Below are positions 42,301 through 56,297 of a stretch of 64,000 bases of DNA, piece by piece; position 1 is the first letter of the stretch; each line of letters opens with the position of its first letter. Origin of the DNA: GWA1-54-10 sp964482995 (GTDB taxonomy: Bacteria > Patescibacteriota > Minisyncoccia > Phycocordibacterales > SBAW01). The position numbers were made by a program, and so were the translations under genes. The notes below the pieces were generated by a model. It made no database searches and had not been told where the DNA came from. It saw only the letters and a list, made by a program, of their open reading frames with translations. The stretch covers positions 37,436 through 101,435 of the forward strand of contig CAYZZC010000002.1 of the NCBI GenBank assembly GCA_964482995.1. The letters run 5' to 3'.

Positions 42301-45300
42301 ACTCTCAGCAACTTCATCTCTTGGTCTGCAGTCAGTCCTCTCTGGTACGCAAGGCCAGGTGGCGTACTTTTCTGGTACAAATACCGCAGCCGGCACCTCA
42401 TCACTCTTTATTTCGACAGCGGGGAGTGTTGGTATTGGAACGACGAGTCCTAACTCAGCTTCAATACTCCACATCGACGGTGGTAATTCTCTTACAAGAA
42501 TGATACTTGATGCTGACGCCGGTAACCCACGCATCTTTTCATTTAGGACGGATAATAAAGCAAGATGGGCTTTCCGTGTTGATGGGACTGAAAGCGGGAG
42601 TAATTCTGGAAGTAATTTCGCAATACGGAATTATGATGATGCTGGGGCTCTTATTGACACGCCACTGTTTATCACGAGAAGCACGAGCAACGTCGGGGTT
42701 GGTACCACATCCCCATACGCCAAATTCTCTGTCGTTGGCGATGTCGTAGCGGCAAACTTCACTGCAACCACCACTGCAGTGAACACCTTCCCAACAGCAC
42801 TCTTTACAAACGCCACTACCACAAGCCTCGGCATCGGCACGCTCACCGGCCTCCTCAACGCAACAAACGGAATGGTCTCCACCATCGCCACCAACACACT
42901 CGGCCTACTTGCCTCATCATCAATCTCCGCAACCGCACCACTTACTTACACACAAAGCACCGGCGTCTTCTCGATCTCGCAGTCCGGCACTGGTGCAGAC
43001 GGCTACCTCTCCTCAACCGACTTCACCACCTTCAACAACAAGATCTCCTCTACCTCGCTCTCTGCAGGTGCGGGTATCTCCTATAACTCCACCACTGGAG
43101 TTATCACTAACATCATTGGTTACCTCTTCCCAAACAATGCCACCACCACACAGCTTGCCTTCAACGGCGGGCTCACCACCACCGGCGCTACCTCCACCTC
43201 CTTTGCAATCTCTTCAGTCTCCTCAGGCTCCATCCTCAAAACCACCACCGGGGGAGCGGTCATCGCTGCAGTAGCAGGCACCGATTACCTCACTGCAGCA
43301 AATGTCTTTGCCTGGCCCTTCACCCCCACTGAAAACTTTGGTGTCAACACCTCTGCAACTTCAACTCCTCTATTTGCCACCGCAGGTATCTTTGCCTCCT
43401 CGACCTCACACTTCGTCAACGCAGACTTTACAAACGCAACCACCACAAGCCTCGGCATCGGCACACTCACCGGCCTCCTCAATGCGACAAACGGCGTAGT
43501 TGGTACAATCGCCACCAACACACTCGGCCTGCTCGCATCTTCATCAATCTCCGCAACCTACCCAATCCAATACACTGCAGCTACGGGTATCTTCAACCTT
43601 GCGTTTGGCACTACTACCGCAAACACCTGGAGCAATCTGCAAACATTCTCAAACGGTTTCCTCTCAAGTGCCTCCTCAACAATCAACGGCAACGCCACCA
43701 CCACGGGCACCTTCTTTGCCACCACCGCGTCCTCTTCCAACCTCTATGGTGCAGGGCTCAACACCTGCAACGCTGGCAATGTGCTGACCTGGAGTGGCGG
43801 GCTCTTTGGTTGTGTCGCAGACCAAACCTCAACCGGTGCAGCAAGCCCGTTTACCTATCCCATTAACTTTGGTGTTATCACCGCCGCTACCACCTCGCCG
43901 ATCTGGGCACAAAACGGTATCTTTGCTTCCTCCTCCTCATACTTTGTAAACGCAACCACCACCTCATTTGGCATCACAAACATATCTAGCTCGCTGCTTA
44001 AAACAACCGCCGCTGGCTCAGTGGTGGCAGCAATTGCCGGTACCGATTTTGAAAACCCGCTCACGTTTAACTTGCCGCTCACGCGCTCAACAAATGCTAT
44101 ATCTATCAACCAGGCGACACTCGCCCAAAACGGTTATCTCTCCACAACCGACTTCGCCACCTTTAATAATAAAATCTCCTCTACATCGCTCTCAGGTACG
44201 GGAGTGATCGCTTACAGCCCGGTCACTGGCACTGTCTCTACAACCCCCGGTACCTTTAACGGCACGGCAACGAGCGTCTACACTTTCCCCGGCGATCTCA
44301 TTGTCACCGGCGTTTCAACAACCTCTAACCTTTATATATCCAATAAAATAACCGGCGCTAACCTCTCATCCTGTTCAGGCTCCTCAGACAAACTCTTGTG
44401 GAGCGCGGTTACTAACCAATTTTCTTGCGGCAACGACCTCGGCGCCTCCGGCTCTAGCGAAATTAATTGGACTTACTTTAACGGCTCAGGTGTTCGCGTC
44501 TCCACCACGACCAACCAGGTGCTCATCGGCTTTACCTCAACCTCAACACTCTCCAAGCTTGAGGTGGTTGGCGGCGCAACGTTTGACAATGCAAGCACCA
44601 CTAACGGCTTCTCGGTCGGCGGGATAGCCTCTTTTGTCGGCAATGTCGGCATTGGCAGCACCAGCCCAACACAAAAACTGAGCGTGGCAGGCGGCAACAT
44701 CCTCCAAGTTGCATCTGGCAACCCAACACTTGCCACTTCGACCTTTATAGGTACTGGCGGCCAAGTGTATCAATCGTTTGTTTCTGGCCGCTACGCCTAC
44801 GTCGCAGCAAACGGCAATGGTCTTAAAATCCTCGATATCAGCAACCCAGCAAGCTCGTCAGTCGCCGGGACTTACAGCGGCATCACCACCGCAAAGAGTG
44901 TGGTCGTTGCGGGTAAGTATGCTTATGTAGGCGACTCAACAAACGGCCTCGTTATCCTCGATGTCTCACAGCCAAATGCACCAACGCTCGTCTCGACTAT
45001 TGCGGCTGGCAACGCACTCTCGCTCGGTGTTTCGGGGCGTTACGTGATCGTGCCCGACTTTGACACGAGCGCAGTCAACATTGTCGATGTGGCAAACCCA
45101 TCCTCGCCAGTAATTGTTGGCACATATAGCACAGGTGGAGCACCAGCCTCGGTGGCGGTGTCGGGTAAATATGTCTATGTAGGCGCTACCACAGACGGCA
45201 CTATCAGCGTAACCGACATCAGCAACCCGGCGCGGCCAAAAAATGTCTCGACTTACTCGGGCCTTACAACGCCGGCGGGGATTTATATCTCTGGCCGTTA

Positions 45301-48300
45301 TGCATACGTGGGTGACAACACAAACGGCCTCTACGTTCTTGATATCAGCAGCCCGGCAGCGCTTGTACAAGCGGGAGCATATACGGCGAGCGGCGGGGTC
45401 TATAACGTACAAGTTGCGGGCGACTACGCGTATGTCACTCTCTCAAGCGGCTCGATAGGAGTGATTGATGTCTCAACGCCTTCGCGCATGAGCTTGGTCG
45501 GCACGCTCTCGCTTGGTGGCACACCGCGCGGCATCTTTGTCTCAGGTAAGTATGCGTATGTCGGCACCACCGGCATCACGCTTAAAATTGTTGATATAAA
45601 CGGCGCAAAATTGCCGAGCGCTTCGATCGGAACGATCGAGACAAACACCATAAATGTCTCAGACAATATAAATATTGGTGCAGATGCATATATCGGCGGC
45701 GGGCTCTCAGTGGGTGTAAGCGGTATCTTCTCTCGCGGAGGGTTGGCGGTATTTGGCTCGACCACTCTCACCGACCTTATCGCGCGCAACGCAACCACCA
45801 CTAATGCAACAACCACCGGAGGCGCATACTTTGCAAGCAGAGTGAGTGTCGGCTCCACTTCGCCTTCAGCACTTCTTTCCGTCCACGCAGCCTCTACCAC
45901 CAACATTGCAAGCAACCTCCTCTTTGCAATCGGCTCAACCTCAAACTCAGGCGCATCATCAACCCTCTTCTCCATCTCCAACACCGGCTCCACCACTCTC
46001 TTCCAACTTTCTTCCTCACTCCTCAAAACTGATTCAAACGGCACCATCATCGCTGCAGTAGCAGGGACTGATTACGTAACCTCTGCCAACCTCTTTGCCT
46101 ACCCCTTCATCGGTAACGCCACCACCACTTCCATAGCCTTCAACGGCGGGCTCACCACCACCGGTGCAACCTCCACCGGCACACTGGCAGTTACTGGCTC
46201 CACTACCATCGCCTCTCTCCTTAACGTTGGCGGCCAACTCAACGCCAACCTCGCAGCAGTCCTCGCTTCTACCACACTCACAGGCAACTCACTCTTTACC
46301 AATGCAACCACCACCTCCTTCGCTATCTCCAATATCTCCTCAGGTTCCATTCTCAAAACCACCACCGGGGGAGCGGTAATCGCGGCAGTGGCAGGGACTG
46401 ACTATGTCACGGGTGCAGGTCTTGCGGCAGCATACCCATTCCAACTAACAGGCAACGCGACCTCAACACTGACACAATTCAACGGTGGGTTGACTGCGTT
46501 TGCATCTTCCACGATTGGTGACGGAAGCCAAATCGGAGGCCTCACTATCTCTGGCGGGGCAACGACAACAGGGAATGCGTATTTTACGCAATTTATAGAT
46601 ACATCAGGGACTTCCGGCGGTTACAAAATAGACGGCAACTTGATTGTGCAGGCTTCTACCACCAACTCCTCAACACTCGTCGGCCAAAGTGCAGGTTCAA
46701 ACTTGCTGGCATCTACTACAGCAGCAGGCAACAGTGCCTTCGGCTTCCAAGCTCTGCAAAACGCAACTTCATCTTCATACAATACGGCTATTGGCTATCT
46801 GGCGCTTACTGGCAGCGCAACAATTTCCAGCGCAGGTTTTAACACGGCAGTTGGGTATAAGGCGCTCACGGCGAACACCTCGGGCGCGAGAAACACCGCC
46901 GGAGGATACGCCGCGCTAAGTACTCTTACTACCTCACCAGACAACACAGCGTTTGGGTATATGGCCGGAGCTGCAATCAGCACTAGCAATGGCTCAAATA
47001 GCGCCTTTGGAACAAATGCCTTGTTGTTGACGAGCAGCGGGCAGTCAAATACAGCTGTTGGCAGTAACGCTGGCGCGGGGATCACTTCGGGTTCACAAAA
47101 TACAGCACTGGGGGCTACCGCGCTGACAGCGTCGCTCACAAGCACAAATGGCAACAATAACACCGCGGTTGGCTTTAGAGCCTTGAGTGTTACTACAGGC
47201 GGTAGCAATGTGGGACTTGGAGCGCAAGCTATGTACAGACAATCCTCCGGCTCATTTAACGTAGCGATTGGAACTGATGCTGGCATCGGAGACACGGCAT
47301 CGACCTATATTGGTTCAGGCAACACCTATATCGGGTATCAAGCAGCAACTTCTACGGGGAACGGTTCAAGTCTAAACACCTACGTAGGATTTCGATCGGG
47401 TGTCGGCATTACTTCAGGGTATGGCAACACCTTACTTGGTGCGTACAGCACTACAACGCAGATAGGGAACATTACTACAGGATACGGTAACTTAGGACTC
47501 GGCACTGACACCTTTTTCGCCAGCACAACGGGGAACAAACAACTCAACATCGGCAACCTTCTGTACGGTACACTCCCTGCAACTTCCACCAGTTTTGCTG
47601 AAGCAGTTACCGGTACGATCGGCGTAGCCTCTTCCTCGCCTTGGGCAAAATTCTCTATCCACGCCAACAATGGCTCCACCAACACCACGCTCTTTGCCAT
47701 CGGTTCTTCAACCGCCTCAGCAACCACGACATTGTTTAGTGTTTCAAACACCGGCTCCACCACACTCTTCCAACTTTCTTCCTCACTCCTGAAGACCAAC
47801 AGCAACGGCACTATCATCGCTGCAGTGGCAGGGACTGACTATCTCACTGCAGCAAATGTGTTTGCCTACCCCTTTATCAACAACGCCACCACCACTTCCA
47901 TAGCCTTCAACGGTGGGCTCACCGCAACCACTATCTCTGCCACAGCAGCAACCACCTCTGCACTCTCAGTAACATCATCCTCTACCATCGCTGGCATGCT
48001 CAATGCAGTAGGTGGAGCACAGTTTGGCACGGCAAACCTCTCTGGCATCATCACCTCCACCGCTACCGGTGCAAACATACTCCCTTACGCTTCATCAACC
48101 GCACTTACTGTCTCTGGCACTGGCTACTTCTCTACTGCCTCCACCACCAACCTCACCATCTCCTCCATAGCAACAGGGAACTTGCTCAAAACCACTACGG
48201 CAGGAAGCGTCATCGCTGCAGTAGCTGGGACCGACTACCTCACCGCAGCAAATGTCTTTGCCTGGCCTTTCACCCCCACCTCAAACTTTGGTGTCAACAC

Positions 48301-51300
48301 CTCTGCAACTTCAACTCCTCTCTTTGCTGCCGCAGGCATCTTCGCCTCCTCAACCTCACGCCTCTCCACCACCACCTTCTCTGGCAACATAGGTATTGGC
48401 ACCACTTCACCATGGGTAAACTTTTCACTCCACGCAAATAATGGCTCGACTAATACCACCATTTTCGCAATCGGCTCTTCCTCATCTGCGACAACCACAA
48501 CGCTTCTCACAATCGACAACATTGGCACAATCGTCTCAGCAGGACCTCTATATACAAAAGGCATCGCTTGGACAGCCCGCACTGCCGCAGGCAACGACGA
48601 CGATTGGCAAAGCGTTGCGTATGGCAACGGCCTCTTTGTGGCTGTGGGCGGGTCAACCGACCGCCTCATGACCTCCCCAGACGGCATCAATTGGACCGCC
48701 CGTTCTGCATCGGCAGACAATGACAATTGGAACGCCGTCACCTACGGTAACGGCCTCTTTGTGGCAGTCGGTTCTAACGGCACCCGCGTGATGACCTCCC
48801 CAGACGGCATTACCTGGACCGACCGTTCTGCGGTGGGGAACAACGACTCCTGGAACGCCATCACCTACGGCAACGGCCTCTTTGTGGCAATCAGCTCCAC
48901 TGGCGACCGTGTCATGACATCTCCAGACGGCATCGCCTGGACTGCTCGCTCTGCTGCTGGCAACAACGACGATTGGTATGGGCTCACCTACGGCAACAGC
49001 CTCTTTGTGGCGGTCGGCATCGCTGCCGGGATTGACCGCGTCATGACCTCCCCAGACGGTATCACCTGGACTGCCCGCACTGCTGCTGGTGACGATGATG
49101 GTTGGAACGAGGTTGTCTACGGCAACGGTCTCTTTGTAGCAGTGGGTGACACCAACGACCGCGTTATGACATCCCCAGACGGCACTACCTGGACAGTCCG
49201 TTCTGCAGCAGGAGACAACGACAGTTGGAGAGGTCTCGTCTACGGCAACGGCCTCTTTGTGGCGGTAAGCGGTGGTGGTAACGACCGTGCCATGACCTCT
49301 CCAGACGGTATCACCTGGACTGCTCGCTCTGCAGCAGGGAACAATGACAATTGGAACGGCATAACCTACGGCAACGGCATCTTTGTGGCGGTCGGCCCCA
49401 CTGGCACCACAGACCTAGTCATGACCTCTGGCCAAATCGACTCTATAGGTCTCTCACATAACAACATCTACCAAGGTGGTATGCAGGTCTTTGGTAATGT
49501 GGGGTTAGGAACATCCTCGCCGTTTGCAACACTTTCAATCTCTGCTGCAGGGAGCTCGACCAACACCACGCTCTTCGCGATCGGCTCTTCATCTCTAACA
49601 GCTACTACAACCCTCTTCTCCATCTCTAACACCGGTTCCACCACGCTCTTCCAACTCTCGTCATCGCTCCTCAAGACAAACAGCAGTGGCACCATCGTGG
49701 CGGCAGTTGCGGGGACCGACTACGCAACTCCATCACAAGCCTCGTTCCCGTTCACAGCCACCACCAACTTCGGCGCAACTGCCAACTCAACCTCCACCCC
49801 TATCTGGTTCACCCAAGGCCTCTTCGCCTCAAGCACCTCACACTTTGTAAATGCAGACTTTGTTAATTCAACCTCAACCAACGCCACCTCAACCAACTTC
49901 TTCTCTACCAATGCGCTCATCTCAAACCTCTTTGCAGTAAATAGCACCTCAACGAACGCAACTACTACTAACTTTGCGGTCACCGGCACGGCCACCACGA
50001 CATTTGCAAGCAATATCTTGCTCGATAATGGCAAAGATATTTGGTGGAAGGGTTCCGGCGGCACGCCAACATCGATCCTTGAGGTGAGCGGCGACACCAC
50101 ATTTTTGCGCGGTGCAGGAGGCACACCAACTGTCAGGATAGACAACAGTACAGGCACTAACCTCATGACCTTCCTTGAGGCTGGCAATGTAGGGGTTGGC
50201 TCGACAACACCGTGGGCAAAATTCTCAGTCGACACCTCAAGCCTTGGCACAGACGTGCCAGCGTTTTCGGTCGGCTCCTCAACCCGTACCGACTTTATTG
50301 TGACGCAATCTGGCAACGTGGGTGTTGGGACAACAAGCCCTGTGAATAGGTTGAGTATTTTTTCTACAACTGCGGGGGCGATTAATCTCGGACCAATTCC
50401 TACAGCGAACACATACAATGCTTTGTGGCTTAATAGTGGCAACAGCAGTACGGACTATACGCTAGCTTCGGCAAGCACAACTGCTTCGGACAAGACCTTA
50501 TACATCAATCGACCGACTGGCGGCGACATTCAATTTGTAGAAAACGCAAACCTCATTACTCTTATCATGAAGAGCGGCGGCAACATCGGTATCGGCACCA
50601 CCTCTCCTGCATACAAACTCTCTGTTGAAGGCAGCTCAACTCTCGGCAACCAGGCGGTTGCGGGCTACTTCACTGCGACCACCTCGGCGGTAAACACCTT
50701 CCCAACACTTTCCTCCACCAACGCAACAACCACCAGCCTAGCAATAACTGGCTCAGCTTCTACCACTCTATTATATGGAGCGTTCCTCAACACCTGCCAA
50801 GGCGGCAATGTGCTCACCTGGGCAGCAGGCGCCTTTGGGTGTGCAGCAGACGCAACAGGCGCAGGTGGTGCTTTCCCCTTCACCCCGATTGAAAACTTCG
50901 GCGCAACCGCTAATTCCACCTCAACCCCCATCTGGTTCACCCAAGGTATCTTTGCCTCCTCCACCTCGCGCCTCTCCACCACCACCTTCGAGGGCAATGT
51001 CGGCATCGGCACCACCTCACCGTTTGCAAACCTCTCCTTACACCTTGCCTCTACCTCAAACACGCAAGTTGCGTTCTCTATCTCTTCTACCTCTGCGACC
51101 TCTGCAACATCCTCACTCTTTGTAGTAACAAATGCAGGCAATATCGGTATCGGGACGACTAATCCAACTGGAAAACTGAATCTTATAGGAAGTGGCACTA
51201 CTGGTGATCTTGTTTTTGGCGACTCGGTTACAGAGATCGGCGGAGGTGATATTGAAAATTATATGGAACAGGATTTTGTGGCAAACCGCGCTTCTACAAC

Positions 51301-54300
51301 TCCGCTTGCAACAATGCGCGCCTTCGGGTTCTTCGGTGGGTCGGGGGTAACAAGCCTCATGACCATTCTAAATAGCGGCAACCTAGGCATCGGCACCTCC
51401 ACCCCAAGCTCACTCCTCTCTGTCCAAGGTGGCGGATACATCTCAAATAATCTTTTTGTAGGCGGAGCAATAACCTCCACCTCTTCCTCAGCTTCCACTT
51501 TCCCATATGCTTCCTCCACCGCACTCACGGTCTCTGGCACTGGCTACTTCTCTACAGCCTCCACCACCAACCTCACCATCTCCTCCATCGCAACAGGGAA
51601 CTTGCTGAAGACGACAACGGCAGGCAGCGTCATCGCCGCAGTAGCAGGGACTGACTATGTCACCGGCTCCGGCCTCACTGCAGCCTTCCCCTTCACCACA
51701 ACCCAGAACTTCGGTGCAACGGCAAACTCCACCTCAACCCCTATCTGGTTCACCCAAGGCCTCTTCGCCTCCTCAACCTCACGCCTCTCCACCACCACCT
51801 TTGAGGGCAATGTCGGCATCGGCACCACCTCACCTATTGCTACTCTCGCACTCTCTCTTGCCTCAACCAGCATTAACAACCCGTTTGCCTTTATCATCTC
51901 CTCCTCAACCAGAGGCACTGCAACCACTACTCTGTTTGCCGTCACCAACACGGGCACTGTTGGTATCGGCACCACAACGCCAGCAGTTTCAGGTATGGGC
52001 AACCTCACATTAGCAAGCAGCACCACAGCGGGGATTACTAGCTTCATAAGCTTGCTCAACAGCTCCAACTCATCCGGTTTTGCACCTCGTATAATCATCG
52101 GCAGCTCCGGCTCAACAACAAACTGGGTTACCGACAACTCTAGCGGTAACTACCGCCTCTATACCTCTACACAAAACGACGGCAGTGCGGGAAACAATCG
52201 CTTCTATATCAATGGAGGCAACGGCTTTGTCGGTATAGGCTCAACCTCGCCGTGGGCTAAACTCTCGGTCAACACAACGGGTATCGCCTCGGGCGCGCCA
52301 GCGTTTGCAGTTGGCTCCTCAGTAGCTACAAATTTTGTTGTCACCGACCTCGGCAACGTGGGCCTCGGCACCTCAACACCGTTTGCCAAGTTCTCGCTGG
52401 TTGCAAACGTGGGCGACACCAACCAATACCTCTTCTCGATAGGCTCCTCAACCTCTGCAACCACCACGACCTTCCTCACAGTCGACAATGTGGGTGTGTT
52501 CTCTATAGGCAACGACGGCTCAGACATCTTTACGGTCGACGCCTCCTCTTCGCTCACCACTATCGCTAACCTTTCGATAGGCAACATCTCGTTTGATACA
52601 AACGCAGGAGTAGTAACCTTGGCAAACATCCCAGTCGATGCAAACGCAGCGCAGGGCGTGGTGCAGTCGCAGTCGCTTGCGATAAACGATAACCTATTCC
52701 TCACCGTCTACGGCGAGTCCGACGGGGCAGGGGGCGTCCAAAACCTCTCGGTTGGTGTGGGCTCCACCACGCCAAATGCAATCTTCGCGATACAAGCGGC
52801 CTCGACATCTATTTCCACAAAAAATCTCTTTGTCATTGCAACCACCTCCAACGACGGCTCAACCGACACGCTGTTTACTATAAACAACAGTGGCGATGTC
52901 CTTATCGGGACGACAACATCTATCTGGGGTGTTTCCAACCTAAGATTAGGCGTTACTGGTTCAAACGGAACTATAGGATCGCAGAGTACCTCTGTCACTG
53001 GTTATGCTGGTATGAATACCTTTGACTATAACGGATTACTTACAGGGTCGGTTCAATATGGAAATTACACCGCGGGCGCGTTCACAAACCAGCTTGCACT
53101 AGCCGCTCGCGGCTCCACCACCACGCTCGGTTTCTACACTAGCCCTTCTGGAGTGTTGACTGAACGAGCCCGCCTCACCACAGCTGGCAACCTCGGCCTC
53201 GGCACCACCTCGCCAACCTCCCGCCTCACCATTGCCGCAACCTCCAGCAACTCACTCCTACCACTCTTCGACATCCAGTCGCCAACCACCGCAGGCTTTG
53301 CTACTAGCTCAGTCTTCTCAGTCAGTGCAATTGGCTCCACCACACTCTTCCAGCTTCCGTCATCAATACTCAAGACCAACAGCAGCGGCACTATCATTGC
53401 CGCAGTAGCCGGGACTGACTATGTCACCGGCTCCGGCCTCTCTGCCGCCTTCCCGTTTGACCCAACCACCAACTTTGGCGTCACTACCAACTCAACCTCA
53501 ACCCCTATCTGGTTCGCCGCAGGTATCTTTGCATCCTCCACCAGCAGACTCTCAACAACAACATTCGTTGGCTCAGTTGGTATCGGCACCTCGACTCCCT
53601 ACACGGGCCTCCACATTGTTGCGACGACAAATAATTGGGGTGAGGGAGTTGTTATAGATCCTTCCTCAGCAGGATATGGAGGTATCTTTTTTAGGAAAAC
53701 AGGCACAAGCGCAGGAAATGTTACGGGCACTTGGGGTTTAGTAAAAAGCAACACTGGAAATCTAAATATATTGAACGAGGCACTGGCGAATATAAACGTA
53801 ATGACGTTTGCCTCAACAACAGGCTTTGTGGGCGTTAGCTCAACTACTCCCTGGGGCCTCCTCTCGGTCAACCCAACCTCGGCATTGGGGAGCGCTCCGC
53901 AGTTTGTCGTCGGCTCTTCAACCAAAACAAGTTTTGTTATCACCAACGCAGGTAATGTCGGCATTGGCACCACCTCACCGTTTGCAAACCTCTCCTTACA
54001 CCTTGCCTCTACCTCAAACACGCAAGTTGCGTTCTCTATCTCTTCTACCTCCGCAACCTCTGCAACCTCCTCGCTCTTCGTGGTCACCAACTCTGGAAAC
54101 GTTGGTATCGGCACCTCCTCGCCAAGCGGCAAGTTTAGAGTGGTCGATACTTCCGGAGCGGCTGCAAACAACCGCTCAATGACAGTCACCGGGACCGACT
54201 TCCAGTTTGGTATAACAAACTCAACCAACAACGACACCTTTGGTCTCACCAACTGGAGCAATAGCCTCTACTTCCAGTACTACTCTGACACCGGGAGCAG

Positions 54301-56297
54301 CTGCAACTGTATGGTGCTTACAGGCGGCGGCAGCCTCGGCATCGGCTCAACCACTCCGTGGGGACTCCTATCGGTCAACCCAAATGGCTTGAACAACAAT
54401 GCACCGCAGTTTGTGGTCGGCTCCTCAACCAAAACAAGTTTTGTTATCACCAACGCAGGTAATGTCGGCATTGGCACCACCTCACCGTTTGCAAACCTCT
54501 CCTTACACCTTGCCTCTACCTCAAACACGCAAGTCGCGTTCTCTATCTCTTCTACATCCGCAACATCCGCAACTTCCTCGCTCTTTGTGGTTACTAATAC
54601 CGGCTCTGTAGGGATTGGCGGTACCACCACTCCATTTGCAAAACTGACAGTCTCGTCCGATACGTCGGCGGCCAACCCGACAATCGCTTCGGTCAACGAC
54701 CAGGGGGCAAAGAGCCTTTTCTACACAGGTCGGAGCGCTGGCCCTTACCCTGGGATGATGGTATTTCAGAACTACAGTTCAAATGCCGTTACCTTTGTGT
54801 CTGGTAGTGGCGTTCGTCAAATGACCATAGATACCACTGACAACGTCGGCATCGGCACTACTTCGCCCTATGCAAAACTCTCGGTCGGAGGTGATATTGT
54901 GGGCACCAACATCACCGCCACCGGTACGCTCACCGTGGCAGGCAACACCAGCCTCCAGGCGGCAACCTCAACCACCTTTGCAGTCACGGGGGTCACTTCC
55001 TCACTCCTCAAAACACTCTCAAGTGGAGCTGTGGTAGCAGCAGTCGCGGGGACCGACTATGTCACTGGCGCTGGTCTCACCGCAGCGTACCCATTCCAAC
55101 TAACAGGCAACGCTACTTCAACACTGACACAATTTAACGGAGGGCTGACTGCGTTTGCCTCCTCCACGATCGGCAACGGTACGCAAACAGGAGGTCTCAC
55201 TATCTCTGGAGGTGCCACAACGACAGGGAACTCAGTGGTCCAAGGGTCAGAAATAATCAGTAGTTTTCTAAGTGCTAACGGTATCTTTAACAACAATGGA
55301 AATTATTATTCAGGAACGGCTACTGATATAACCTTTATACCTGGTCCATTTGGGTCTAACCCAGCTCTCACAATTTTGATTAGCAACAACAATGTCGGTG
55401 TAGGCACCACTTCGCCGTTTGGTAAATTCTCACTTCATGCTAACAACGGCGACACCGCGACCACACTCTTCGCCATTGGCTCTTCAACGGCAAGCGCGAC
55501 CACCACGCTCTTCTCCATTTCCAACACCGGCTCTTCAACACTCCTTGGTATAGCCTCCTCAACCGGCTTAATCGTCTCTGGCCTCAACGCAGCATCTTGC
55601 GATCTTAAAGGCGACGTCAACGGTGCAGTCTACTGCGGCACTGATGCAACTGGTGCAGGCGGTGGCAGCGACTTCACCTTCCTCACGGTCAACTCACAAC
55701 TCGCTGCAGCTACCTCCTCACCATTAGCTGTCTTCAACAACGCATACTTCGGTGCAACCGCAACCACCACGATCACCTCAGACGGCCGCATTGGTATCGG
55801 CTCCACAAGCCCTTACTCACTCCTTTCAATATCAAACTCCCTCACCACCGCTGCTAACACACCGCTCTTTACCATCGCTTCAACCACCGCAGGCACCGCA
55901 ACCTCAACGCTCCTTACTGTTCTTGCAAATGGCAACATGGGGGTAGGCACCGCCAACCCGTGGGGTAAGCTCGCGGTCTCGTCGGCCAATCTTGCACAAA
56001 CGTGGGCCCAGGTGGGGAGTGGGCTTTCGGTTTCTTCAGCAAACTCTCCCGTCATCACCGCACTCTCCCCCAACCGTGTTGCTCTTATCGACAGCACTAA
56101 CCAATCGCTCCGCACCTACGAATGGAATGGTAGTACCTGGGCCCAGGTGGGGAGTGGGCTTTCGATTTCTTCAGGAGTCTCCGATCTCGCCACACTCTCC
56201 CCCAACCGTGTCGCCTTCATCGATGACAGTAACGACACGTTACGCACCTACGAATGGAATGGTAGTACCTGGGCCCAGGTGGGGAGTGGGCTTTCGG
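39347..56297 (+). CDS. Giant repeat surface protein, N-terminal part (interrupted by assembly gap)
   Basis: The first 5,650 codons of one giant gene. Residues about 10-75 are an excisionase-like helix-turn-helix (ARIAAKRLSCAQDYVSKL, GAWFVEE), then a charged stretch, one membrane helix (about 118-141, KVAFAFGVALLFGAVALAG) and a Pro/Thr linker. The rest is Ser/Thr/Asn/Ala-rich repeats: FASSTSHFVNADFTNATTT blocks, many GIGTTSPxAKLSV-type modules and at least ten AVAGTDY linkers. There is also an LVIVD-type seven-unit array, a YadA-head-like array, a seven-unit YGNGLFVAVG array and the start of a WAQVGSGLS array. The likely topology is a small cytoplasmic domain and a huge cell-surface stalk, perhaps for attachment to host or other cells. 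Function is inferred from composition only. A stop at 56464 in this frame is an artefact of the 100-N gap length. Confidence 0.85.
40640..43800 (+). repeat. Tandem-like blocks FASSTSHF...LGIGTLTGLLNATNG in giant gene
   Basis: Four main copies, starting near 40640, 41262, 42790 and 43385, each some 200-400 bases with nearly identical DNA. They encode NADFTNATTT, LGIGTLTGLLNATNGVV, IATNTLGLL and then variable ends (TYTQSTGVFSISQSGTG or YPVQYNSSTGVFNLAFG). A shared block TWSNLQTF...NLYGAGLNTCNAGNV occurs twice (about 41500-41700 and 43625-43805). Confidence 0.8.
44758..45606 (+). repeat. Seven LVIVD-type repeats (propeller-like)
   Basis: Seven units of about 40 residues, each with a GRYAYV/GKYAYV-type strand followed by NGLxILDIS-type strand. 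Endings are LKILDIS, LVILDVS, VNIVDVA, ISVTDIS, LYVLDIS, IGVIDVS and LKIVDIN. Seven LVIVD repeats are expected to close a seven-bladed beta-propeller. Confidence 0.8.
46665..47530 (+). repeat. YadA-head-like NTAxGxxAL repeats
   Basis: About 14 short repeats of 14-25 residues with the core NTAxGYxAL (NSAFGFQAL, NTAIGYLAL, NTAVGYKAL, NTAFGYMAG, NTAVGSNAG, NTALGATAL, NTAVGFRAL, NVAIGTDAG and so on). They resemble the left-handed coiled head of trimeric autotransporters and similar phage tail-fibre segments, so trimerisation is possible. Confidence 0.75.
48565..49434 (+). repeat. Seven YGNGLFVAVG / MTSPDGITWTAR repeats (propeller-like)
   Basis: Seven units of about 120 bases (40 residues). Each reads roughly AAGNND-W-x3-YGNGLFVAVG-x5-VMTSPDGITWTAR. 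DNA identity between units is high. Count and strand pattern suggest a second seven-bladed propeller. Confidence 0.8.
50999..54600 (+). repeat. Three near-identical PFANLSLHLASTSNTQVAF blocks
   Basis: Copies begin near 50999, 53956 and 54463 and run for more than 100 bases with very few differences; the last two share identity from further upstream (from about 53920 and 54426). They encode the GIGTTSPFANLSLHL module followed by SISSTSATSATSSLFVVTN. Confidence 0.8.
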
